Source: Coprinellus micaceus
Taxonomy: Eukaryota; Basidiomycota; Agaricomycetes; Agaricales; Psathyrellaceae
DNA length: 64,000 bases
Assembly (NCBI GenBank): GCA_951394405.1
Contig: OX596341.1
Location: forward strand, 1,922,001-1,986,000
Direction: 5' to 3'
Positions 12,235 through 21,965 of this stretch are shown here, in pieces. Each line of letters opens with the position of its first letter. Position 1 is the first letter of the stretch. Made by a program: the position numbers and the translations under genes. Below the pieces are notes generated by a model. It worked only from the letters and a program-made list of their open reading frames with translations. It was not told where the DNA came from and searched no databases.

Positions 12235-13703
12235 TTAGGTCTTCCGCTTGAGTCTGGGCTTGGGGAATTCTACTGGCGCTGTGAGGGTGGCACGCTTGGT
12301 CTCGGCGGCAGAGTCGGTAAGACCGAGTTTTGTGCGTTCGCGTTCGGAAAGTTTGGTGATCTTGCAGCCGAGAGTTTTGAAAAGTTGGTTGATTCTAGAC
12401 CAGGGGAGGTCAGAAGAAGTCCTCTCGGGAGGCTCGGGATGAAACGAGTAAAAGATGAACACGCACTCGGAAGTCTTCATACTGAGATCGTGAGCCAGTA
12501 CCTCGGTATCAGTGGCAAAGTTGTCGAGCTTGAGGCACAGAGCAAAAATGTAGGTGAGAAGGTTGGTTTTGCTGGATGAGGTTGATTGGTAGTTCGTGGA
12601 CCCTCTTGGTTGCTCCGTGAAACGAGCCAGGAGGCCATCGGCAACGATGCTTGGCAGTGGCTGCAGCTTCTCGTAGAGGCGTTCCTTGTCGACGTCTTTC
12701 CGCTCCACGGCCTGTCTGAACGCGAGCATACCCGAGATATACAGCAGCAGTTTCAGGTTCTTCTTCTTCGTCTTGGGGGGCTGCGTGGAGGATGTGATGG
12801 TATGAAGGTGCTGCTTAATGTAGGTGGAGTAGCGGAAGGGGAGTAGGGCGAGGCGCTCCTTCTCGTTAGGTGTGGCCTCGAACGCGCTGACAGAAAGGGC
12901 CTTCCATTCAGCCTCGGGGATGATGTTGTGTAGAGGGTAGACGTCGTTTGGTTCCGTCGCGGTGGCGTCGAAGGTGGGGATGAGTCTGTTGGAATCGGCG
13001 AGTACCTTCGCCTCCTCGGACGTCATTAGGCCCTCTGCTCCCTTGTCAATGCTCTCCATGACATAGTCCATCACCCCGGTCATGGCCCCGATATCGACAT
13101 GGTTCCGCTCTCGGGCACGGATCGCAGCCTTGGCCTTCTTCGTACCAAACGTCTCGCCCAGCGCGTTCTTGGCCTCGCGGAACGCAGTCTTGGAGGGGGC
13201 GGAGACGGGCTGGATGCTCTTGAGAGCCTTGACGGTGTGGGTTAACAGATGGGGATTTTTAAGCTGGGGGAGGATCTTCATCTTGCCGGTACGGCGATCG
13301 TGCAGAGCAACAAGGTATCTGGGTGCCAGTCAGGGATATGGGCGGGGAAAAGCAGGAAAGCACATGCGTACTGACAACCACCCTCGCTCGCTCGCTCCGT
13401 CTCCTCTTCGTTGGTCATAAACTCGACGGCGTCGGTCTCCCCAACCAGCATGATTCCGTCGTCGACCTCGGTCGGGTTTTCGACCTTTGATTTTTTCTTG
13501 GCATAGCGCTTGAATGCGGTGGTTGGAGGGGCCTCTACGGCAGGATAGCTAACTGAAACGGCGTTTAGACCGGACATGACGACGTCGAGCTTGCACTCAC
13601 TGAGGTACGGCCCTCCCTTCCCTGGTTTTGCGCTGGAAATACCGATTGTCGTCTCCCGTGTTGGAGACTCGCCGCGCTTCCGCTTTTTGGAGATTGTAGA
13701 CAT
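12235..13703 (-). CDS. RPA49: RNA polymerase I subunit A49
   Basis: Subunit of nucleolar RNA polymerase I; A49 pairs with A34.5 as a TFIIF/TFIIE-like module in rRNA transcription. Three exons, 13703-13601, 13552-13372 and 13318-12235, give 455 residues. Family landmarks: basic start MSTISKKRKRGES, a dimerisation-type segment GPYLISYPAVEAPPTTAF followed by KRYAKKKS, then YLVALHDRRTGKMKI and TFGTKKAKAAIRARE, and a winged-helix C-terminal half ending in basic KPRLKRKT. The first intron is exactly 48 bases with no stop, so the unspliced frame stays open, but removing it restores the conserved core. Divergent neighbour is SET2, with about 430 bases between the starts. Confidence 0.9.
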
Positions 13704-14132
13704 GATTTCCCCTGCAACTGCTTGGCGATGAGCAACCCCAGGTGTTGCAGCGAGCAGATATGTTGCAGCAGGCAATGTTGACGGTGGATATGATGGTGCA
13801 AGACAAAAAAGGACGGTCGCTGTTGGCGGGATCACTGGCCTCTTCCATGCACTCAACTGGCCAATAGCCCTGCCGGCGTTGTCGCTCATTCGGTTTCTGG
13901 TGGTATAATTGTATAAACTAACATCCGTAGTTGCTCGGTGTATCCCTCAGCAGCCCAACTCGCCTTGGCTCGGGAGACGCATACCACCTCGGTAGTGACT
14001 CCTTCACGGGCAACTGTTCCGTCTGCAACGAACCGCACGACGACAAACCGGGTTCGGACCTGGTCTTTGTCTGCCACAGACGTACTCATTAGCGTCTCCA
14101 CGTCAACACCGTCGCTTCTTGGACCACCTACG
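13704..14132. promoter_or_regulatory. Shared promoter region of RPA49 and SET2
   Basis: The two conserved genes start head to head about 430 bases apart, so this interval must hold both promoters. It includes TGGTATAATTGTATAAAC near 13900. No specific factor site was recognised. Confidence 0.5.
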
Positions 14133-17100
14133 ATGGTGAAGAAGGAGGAAGCGTCGCCGTCCAACGAACCATTTACGACTGCCTCGCCTGGGGAACCTAT
14201 GTCGGTCGATGTCAAGGTGGAGTCTGACATTAAGTCAGAGCCAGCAGCCTCGCCAGCGCAAGAGTCAATGGCTCTCGACGACGTCCAAGAACCGAGGCGC
14301 AGCTTACGCACCAAGAAATCCACGTCGTCGAGCCCGCCGTCGGACGAAGGCTCCAACTCCAAGAAGCCTAGCACGTCCCCCGCAACCACGCCTTCCACGA
14401 CCCCAGCACCACCCACCAACACGCGGAAACCGAGTGCCCTCCGAGTTCAGCTCATCCCCGACCTCCCCGTCGCACGAGAGGACGCCCTCAAGACCTTTTC
14501 TGAGATCCAAGCCAACAACTACCAGAACAAGTCCATTGGCAAGTCGAAGGAGATGTTCGAGAGTATGACCTGTGACTGCGTCTACGAGCATGGTGAGCGC
14601 ACATACTCCCTATTTCCGGCACATAGTGTAGTTCAAATGTCTATGGTTGCGTGTTCGTCGCCAGTATGTAGATTCGGCCTAACATCCTCTCCCTCATAGG
14701 CCTAAGTGACCCGGACGATGCATGCGGGCCCTACTCAGACTGTATCAACCGACTGACGCAAGTTGAATGCCTCGCCGATGACTGTCGATGTAATCACCAC
14801 TGTCAGAACCAGAGGTACAACGTTGTCGTCTCTGTGGGGCCCGCGATCTGACCTTCTCTCACAGGTTTCAAGGCCGACAATACGCCAACATCGAGATCGT
14901 CTTGACGGAGCTGAAGGGCTATGGGCTGCGGGCGGAGGAGAATATACCCAAGTGCGTTCGTTTTATGCCGTAATGGTGGGCGTTCTGCACATGCTAACGG
15001 TTCTGCGCCCAGGGATGCCTTTATTTATGAATATGTCGGGGACGTGGTGTCTCCACCGGCCTTCAAGAAGCGAATGAGGGATTATGCGTTAGAGGGAATC
15101 CAACATTTCTACTTCATGATGCTGCAAAAGGACGAAGTGCGTTTCCCCACCCCTCCCATTCATTCTCCGGGCATTAACGGGCACCCTACGCTTGCGCCAG
15201 TTTATCGATGCGACCAAAAGCGGAGGCATTGGGCGGTTCGCGAACCACAGCTGTAACCCCAACTGCTATGTGGCGAAGTGGACAGTGGGGGACCATGTGC
15301 GGATGGGCATCTTCTCCAAGCGGGATATCCAGCGACACGAGGAGCTGACGTTCAACTACAACGTCGACCGCTATGGGTGCGTTCCAGCTTTCATGTCGAT
15401 AAATATGTAACTGAACATATGTCCTAGCCATCAAGCGCAAACTTGCTACTGCGGAGAACCTAATTGTGTTGGATTTATTGGTGGAAAGACCCAGAGCGAC
15501 TTCGTTACGATGGACGACCTCTATCTTGACGCTCTTGGTATCACGGACGAAGACGATGTGGCCGAACTCAAGGGCAGCAAGAAGAAGAAGGGCAAGAAGA
15601 TCGACGACGTCGACTTCATGGTATGTTTTCTTTTGAACTCAATCAATCTCATTCGGGACCCGTTTTGACAACCTTGACAGCCCGTTGCCAAGCCTGTCAT
15701 TGAGAAAGAAGTACCCAAACTCATACAAGCCATTCGCCAGACGCAGAGCAAGAAGGTCATGATGAACCTTCTCAACCGTCTCAAGGTGAGAAAAATGGTG
15801 GTGCATGTGTCTCCTGACGCTCTAACATCTCCTTAGATCACCGTGGACCAACCCGCGCTCGTTCAGCTTATGCGTCTTCGTGGCTACAGCGTCATGAAGA
15901 TTGTGCTCGACGAATATGCCGAAGACCTTCCAATATCCGAACTGGTACATATCTCGTCACGTCATTCCTCCCATATAGGCGCACTAACCACACTATCCCA
16001 GGTTCTTCAATGCCTGAAAACATGGCCACTTCTAAACCGGAACAAGGTGTACGACTCGACGATCAACGTTTCCGTGGAAGCTCTACGTGATAAACACGAA
16101 TCAGTGTCGTTCAAAGCTTTGGCACAGGAGCTGCTGGATCATTGGAGCAGCCTTCCCCTGTACAAGCGGATAGCGAAGGTGAAGGTGGCTTACAATCAGG
16201 TCAGCCCTTTTCGCTATGTCTGTCAGCCACCATGTCGGGACTAACCACATTATTTAACTCATCCTCTACATTGCCTTCCGCTTAAAAAGGGCGCCATGCC
16301 CGATCCCGGCACGACGGACGCCATGCAACAAATTCCCGACGCAGAGGAGCGTAAGCGAAAGGAGACTGAGCGCTGGGAGCAGCTTCGTCTTGCGGCGAAG
16401 AAACAGGGTCGCCCAGGGTGGATTAACGACGATCGTCCATTCAAGAAACAGGATCGCCCAGGGTGGATTGACAACGATCGTCCATTCAAGAAACCCCGTC
16501 TTGACGAGGCCGAACGGCATGCAGAGATGCTTATGCAGCAGAAGGCAGCCGTCGACCATGTGGAGAAACGGACAAAGCGGGTCCAGTCTTTGAAGGAGAT
16601 CATCGCCAAAGCAGAGGCGGATGCGAAAGTAGAGGAAGCGAGGAAAGAAGCGGAGGCTGCAGAGGCTGCTGCGAAGGCAAAGGCGAGGCAGGAGAAGATT
16701 GAGAAGTGGGAGAAGAGGAAGGCGGAGAAAGCGGAGAAGGAGGATAAGAAGAAAAAGGTGCCAGTGTTGAGTGCAGAAGAAAAGGAGAAGTTGAAGGAAA
16801 AGAGACTGATGAAGTTGATCGGGGCGGTGGTGGTAAAGTGCATGACGAAGTACGCGAAGGGGTTGAGTAAGGAGATGTTCAAGAAGTATGCGAAGGAGGT
16901 GTGTCTATATTCACTTTGGTTGGGAGCTCTCACGGTGCTGACGCCTTCACGCCAGCTGACGGGCCTTATCGCTGAGAAAGAGAAAAAGTCCTCGGGTTAT
17001 AAGAATGACAAACTTGAATCGCTCTCGGACGACAAAGTCGCCAAGATCAAAAAGTTCTCAAAGGACTTCATCGCCAAGGTCCTTCGCAAACTCGCCGACA

Positions 17101-17534
17101 AGGGCCTCCTGAACAACGGGAATGGGCGTAGTAGCAACGGAAGCCACAGGCCATCATCGTCCTCCATGACGCCAACGAACGCGACTGCCTCCAGCTCAAC
17201 GCATACGCCCAATTCAGCAGAAGGCGTTGGTGATGTCTCGTTGGGAGTTGAGACGGGTATGTCTGTCGAGGAGGCAATGGATATGGATCCAGATTCGGAC
17301 CATGACGACGATTTGGACGCTGAGGGCGAGTCGGACGATGAACTTCCCGACCAAGAGACCTTTACGACCGCGGGTGACTTTGCCGTCGATAAGTTCGTTT
17401 ATCCAATAGAGCCGTTACCGGTGGAGCATGACGATGATGGAATGAATTTCGCAGGGGGAGGCGGGATGTACGCGGATTCCTCTGAGTCTGTTTGGCAGGA
17501 AACTGTCGATCCTCGACGGCGGCCTAGGGATTAG
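14133..17534 (+). CDS. SET2: Histone H3 lysine-36 methyltransferase SET2
   Basis: Methylates H3K36 during RNA polymerase II elongation. The start [12 protein letters not shown] is followed by an acidic/serine-rich leader, then an AWS zinc module ([30 protein letters not shown]), a SET domain ([45 protein letters not shown]-like [15 protein letters not shown]) and post-SET ([14 protein letters not shown]). A coiled-coil with [14 protein letters not shown] leads into an SRI-like region ([20 protein letters not shown]) that would bind the phosphorylated polymerase tail. Exon 1 ends at 14592 and exon 2 starts at 14700; about nine short introns in all. The place where fungal SET2 usually has a WW domain holds a tandem duplication of a PGWI-containing unit. 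Ends in an acidic tail. Confidence 0.93.
16398..16487 (+). repeat. 45-bp in-frame tandem repeat inside SET2
   Basis: Two adjacent 45-bp copies, with unit boundary at 16443, differ at only a few bases and encode [15 protein letters not shown] and [15 protein letters not shown]. Being a multiple of three, the duplication keeps the frame. It lies just after the region where a WW domain is expected. Confidence 0.85.
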
Positions 17535-17589
17535 ACATTGGGCTTGATATGCACTTTTCGAACTTCTATAGGTTATTCTCGTTGACATA
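17535..17589. other. SET2 3' flank up to the element's target duplication
   Basis: Short gap holding the SET2 3' untranslated region. The 7-bp duplication ATTCAGA (17590-17596) of the next element follows. Confidence 0.5.
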
Positions 17590-17596
17590 ATTCAGA

Positions 17597-18614
17597 CCCA
17601 GTGAAAACGCCAAGTGCCCGAAGAAATCCAGCACAATCGTCGGCGGAGCGTGGGTTGATGCGATATTCCACAGCCACTCTCAGCAATCGAGAGCCACGCG
17701 CCCGAAGCTGGGCCACTTGCGATCACCCACAACCATCCACAGCCGCCCACAGAATCCTGAACCCTTCTTACGCCCTCCCTGTATATCAATTCATTCTTTG
17801 ACAATATGATCCTGGGAAGCGCACTTGCCTTGGGAATCCGCGCCCCAAGCAAGTCAGTAGTCTGCCTTGGTTCAAACGTTCAAGTCCCTCCACCAACTTG
17901 TCCATGTACCCCCTCGCCTTCCTCAGTGTGCGAGCGACGTCCCTCCGCCACTCGTTCTTCTATCCCCGCCATGACCCAGACATAGCGATGAGCACCGACA
18001 GCGAGCACGCGAGTTCACGTTTACGGTCAGATCTTGTCCTCGGCCCTTGCGACCCCTCCCAAGCTCAGCAACGTTGAACCGAACACCCCGCCCAAGGCCA
18101 AAGTGGCTCTCTGAGGTAAAGTGACCCTCTTGACTACGGCGGGCCTCCTCAAACTCGCCATGGCGACTCTCATCCTTGAGAGGTCCAGGTCCGCTTGCGG
18201 CCTGATTTGGTGAGTCCTTCCCGCCCCGGGCTCGCCACCTACCCATCTGACACACACACGTTTAGGTGCCCCTCTGCGTAGCTCTGCGTCCACCACGCCG
18301 GCGTCACCTCGAAGGATGGCTCGCGCTTGTTGGGTGAGTCTTTTCCTTTCCTATTCCCTCTCGTACCTTTCCGACTTGGCGGTTCCTCGCAGTCGACGAT
18401 ATCCGCCGGTGACTTGTTTATCATTTAGTGTATGTTTCGTTGTATTATAGTATTTCTTGCTATATGACTCTGGGTTTCTACGAGCTGTTCCGAGGGATAG
18501 AAAGTGGCCCATTTTGCAGCTTTGTACAACGATCAGCAATGCTGAGTAGATTCGCCAGATCGGGTGGCTGAGAATTGTTGACGATTGTTTTCGGCGCCTG
18601 GCACTTTCACTGGG
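17597..18614 (-). mobile_element. Non-autonomous Plavaka-family element (1,018 bp)
   Basis: Both ends begin CCCAGTGAAA (reading inward) and are flanked by exact 7-bp copies of ATTCAGA at 17590-17596 and 18615-18621. The left 170 bases match the right subterminal part of the large element at 19261-28025 (shared CCACAACCATCCACA and CCACAGCCACTCT). The right part matches that element's left end (shared GGAACAGCTCGTAGAAAC and GGGCCACTTT). It is therefore an inverted, internally deleted relative lacking transposase and presumably moved by the full-length element's enzyme. No coding capacity seen. Confidence 0.88.
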
Positions 18615-18621
18615 ATTCAGA

Positions 18622-19253
18622 TGTCCGGGTACTAGATTTTGACGGAATGAAAGTCGTATTTTTCGATAGGGGTCAGGCCGAATTTGCCATGCTGGAACCC
18701 GCCGAGACGAGGGTGTCCCGAAGTACTGATTCAAGCGAAGAGCACTCGTTCAGGGTGAGGACACCGGATCGACTGGGAGTGGTCCACGTGTCCACGGGCC
18801 ACGGTTGGCAAAATTGGGCGCTAACTTATGACCGCTGCTGCATAGGGTTCGTGTACAACCAAGGATATGTACGCAGCGTGTGGGGATGGCGTGGATGGTA
18901 AAAATGCATGGGCGAGAAGGCCTTATGCGATAGTGAGTACTATCCTGTGGCTATGTGTTGCTTATGCGGGCAGATGTTTACCCGTTCCTCTGCCTTTTCA
19001 CCCTGGGGGAGGTGGGTTGGGAACTCCATGCTTTAACAGGTGGAAAGGCACGGACAAGTCACGAACACACCGACGGGGACTTGCAAATCTCGTCGAGGTC
19101 GCATCATGGAAGTTTGTAAGCCCAAAGCTTGCCCAAAGCACACGAGTGAGGGGTTGCGACATCAAGGTGTTGGGCAAGTACTGGGGAAAGGGAAGGGACA
19201 TCCAATTCATGAAACAAGTAAAATTCGGTCACATTTCAAATTTAGGGCGTCGC
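18622..19253. other. Sequence between the two Plavaka-family insertions
   Basis: No gene recognised. The last 60 bases or so (from about 19195) match the repeat at 31183-31240, including TTCGGTCACATTTCAAATTT, and are the left flank of the split target repeat. Confidence 0.5.
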
Positions 19254-19859
19254 GTTCAAGCCCAGTGAATGTGCCGGCGCCCAGAAAAACTCGCAACATA
19301 TCACAGCAACCAAATGATACTCTCATCACGGCGAATGGCTCAGGGATGCTCAGACTGGTTTAAACGGGCAAATTGGGCCACTTTTGGCCCCCCAGAATTA
19401 ATTGGAACAGCTCGTAGAAACATACGGTAAAACACACTATACTACAATACTATACACATTATAATAATACACATTACCTGCGAAATCGAGGAGCGAACAA
19501 AAACAAACACAAGTCAGAACGAGCGGGGCAACAAGGGTAAAGATGAGACTCACCGGGACGGAGACGAGTGACAAGGGAGCTGGCGGCGAGGGGACCTAGA
19601 AAGGGAAAGATTAGATAGGCTCACAATGAATGGACAGGGCTCACCGAGGAAAGGGGGTGTATGATCACGACTCGGAGAGTCTACTGAAAGGAAATGACAG
19701 GAGAGGGAACCGAGCAACAAGTTGGAGAGCTGGGTAGAGAGAGGTATGTCAGCGTGACAACGAAGGACATGAGAATCGGAATGGAAACTCACCAGGAATC
19801 CGAGTTAGTGTACAGTCTATAACACATGAGAGAAAAACACAATCGGTACGAGTGTACGA

Positions 19860-20170
19860 ATTGAAGTACAATGAAGGCAAACTAGAACGAAAGCGAAGTG
19901 AACGAGAGCAAGGAGAGAGAGAAGAAAGTGAACAGAAGCGAGGTCGCGTGAGAGCGAGGAGAGCAAGGGCGAAAGCGAATGGAAGCGAAGTGAAATGAGA
20001 GCGAGGAGAGCAAGGGCAAAAGCGAATGGAAGCGAAGTGAAATGAAAGTGAGGAGACGGATACGAGTCACAATAGCAAGGAGACAGAGACAAAAGCGAAC
20101 AGGAGCGAGGTAAAATGAAAGCGAGGAGAGACGTGAGAGCAAGTAGAAGCAAGTGAAACAAAACCGAGGA
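19860..20170. repeat. Purine-rich low-complexity tract with a 47-bp tandem repeat
   Basis: Almost pure purine sequence built from AGCGAAG/GAGGAGAG-like words. Two nearly identical 47-bp units lie at 19951-19997 and 19998-20044. The long minus-strand frames here (Leu/Ser/Phe-rich) are by-products of the composition and are not called as genes. It sits between the left TIR and the last gene of the transposon. Confidence 0.8.
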
Positions 20171-20280
20171 GGGACATGAAACCGATAAGTTCCCGTGTTG
20201 CAGAGCATGGTGTTGACGTGGGCGCTCGAGCTATGTTGTGGGTGATGATATCAAAGAGGGTGGTTGTTGACCGCTAGGAT

Positions 20281-21309
20281 TTAGTCGTGGTTGCCGTTGT
20301 AACCCGAGGGGCCGGCGGTCGAGTGCCATTGCTCATCATAGCACCCTTCGTATTCTTCGTCATCACCCTGCACCTCCTCGTGAGCTCCAGCGGCATCGTT
20401 GGGGTCGTATTGAATCATTAAACTGAGGCGCTGAGCCTCGGCAACCTAGAGCAGACATGTGTCAGTAGAGCCATAGGGGTGTGGTGAGAAACTCACCGCA
20501 TTGTCGTACTGCTCCTGGGCCTTTGCCTTCCATCTCTAGAATGGCATCAGTCTCAAACGGCGAGTGATTGTGCCACACAAATATACTCACCCCCTCCTCA
20601 TCTGGGTCTGCGGCACATATCTCAGCCCAGTAGGCCTCGAAGAGAACCCTCCACCCCGCCTTCTTTCTGTTAACAGGGTCTTGCGCCTGCCATTCCTCCT
20701 GACATACAGTCCTATGGGGTGTCAGGACTCAGGGGGAGTTTGAAACCATAAACGGATAGCGACTCACTTGCCATGCTTTTTGCTGATACCATGCTCCTTC
20801 TTTGGCCTGCCCGGCCCTCGCTTCTTGGGAGCGGGGACGGCTGCAGGTGGTGGTTGCTGAGAGGCTGGCCACCCCCATGCAGCAGAGCCGTGGGGATCAT
20901 TTGCGGGCCCATAGTCGGGAGGTGTGGCAGCGTTGTGGGTGAACCCACCTTGAGATAGACTTAGACGACCACGGGCCTGGGAGGGAGCGGTACCACGACT
21001 ACCACGACCACTGTGACCACCACGTAAAGGAGGGGTGCCGTGGAAGGGAGGATGTGTGGGGACTTGGGCAGAACCACGACCACGAGAGGAGGGACCTCCC
21101 CGACCCCCTCGACTACCGCGACCGCCGCGTGATGGAATAGTGCTGTGGTTCGAAGGGGGGTTTGGAGGGCTGTGGCTGGGAGGACCCGGAGGAGGACCGC
21201 TGCGAGGGGCACTACCTCGACCACCTTGACCACCACGCGATGGAGGACCATGATTGGGGGCCAGGAGTATCCGGTGATTTTGTAGACAAACCACCTGCAA
21301 TGGCCGCAA
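20281..21309 (-). CDS. Transposon accessory protein: RGG repeats, AT-hook, HMG-like tail
   Basis: Four exons can be joined in phase. The large first exon encodes repeated RGG/GRG boxes (SRGGRGSRGGRGG and similar), a proline-rich part, then an AT-hook-like PKKRGPGRPKKE. Small exons follow: TVCQEEWQAQDPVNRKKAGW onward (20656-20710 area), RWKAKAQEQYDNA, and an acidic C terminus ending GPSGYNGNHD. The stretch from EEWQAQD to QEQYDNAVAEA has the spacing of a degenerate HMG-box or SANT-like helical domain; this is inference. RGG boxes suggest RNA or G-rich DNA binding, the hook suggests AT-rich DNA. No ATG lies in frame upstream: an in-frame stop sits in the palindrome cluster, so the 5' end is missing or in an undetected exon. 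The given start is the limit of the open frame. Confidence 0.6.
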
Positions 21310-21965
21310 ATGGTTTGTCTACAAACGGCAGCAACGGCAAGGTGGTTCGTTGACAAACCCCTGGAAGCCGTAGGTCCCACGTGTTTAAGGTGCTTCTATT
21401 GCCGTTGGCGTCTCAATAAGGAAGTTGAACATCGAATCACGTGATGTAAGTTCTTTTTTCATTCGCGGCAGTCCCCACATTCCCATATGGGTAGCTCCCT
21501 CCCACTCCGCATCACACCCCTCGCCTTCGGCGGGGGCCCCGTGATGCTCCGGGGAGGGTCCCACGGCCCCCGATATGGGACCGTCAGTCACATACGTGGG
21601 GCCCCCGTTCCTTCCTGCCGCTCATCGTTTGCTCGGCCCAAGGGCCTCGAATTGACAGGCGTACGGTGGCAGTGCACACGCCGGTTGGGGCGCATTTTAG
21701 GAATGAATTTTATTTGAGCCCATTTGACAATGTTTTTGAGACCCCACAACATAAGATTTGGTTCATTTGATTCACTTGATGTACATTGGTGATGTTATAT
21801 GTGATCACATTCCTACCATGTGCCCTACTACATTGGGAAAGAAGCTACAAAGAAGCCAAAAAGAAGCAGTGCTGCAAGCTGCAGGGATTTGTTAACAAAC
21901 CATGTTCAGGTTACAGTGGCTTTGTTACAGGACCAATGCAGGATTTGCAGTGGTTTGTCTACAAA
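21279..21965. repeat. TTTGTnnACAAA palindrome clusters, possible nested inverted-repeat insert
   Basis: The left cluster (21279-21355) contains TTTGTAGACAAACC, GGTTTGTCTACAAA and GTTCGTTGACAAACC. The right cluster (21888-21965) contains TTTGTTAACAAACC and GGTTTGTCTACAAA. Outer ends are inverted copies of TTTGTAGACAAACCAC followed by GCAA. The arrangement fits either binding sites for an element protein or a 690-bp nested inverted-repeat insertion that cut the 5' end of one accessory gene and supplied the last codons of the other. No convincing target duplication was found. Confidence 0.55.

Noticed and set aside
16259..16933. 224-codon minus-strand frame opposite SET2
   Set aside because: Phe/Ser/Ala-rich antisense of the Lys/Glu/Ala coiled coil of SET2.
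19817..20208. Overlapping minus-strand frames rich in Leu, Ser and Phe that look like membrane proteins
   Set aside because: They come from the polypurine repeat read on the other strand; no start context, splice sites or domain.
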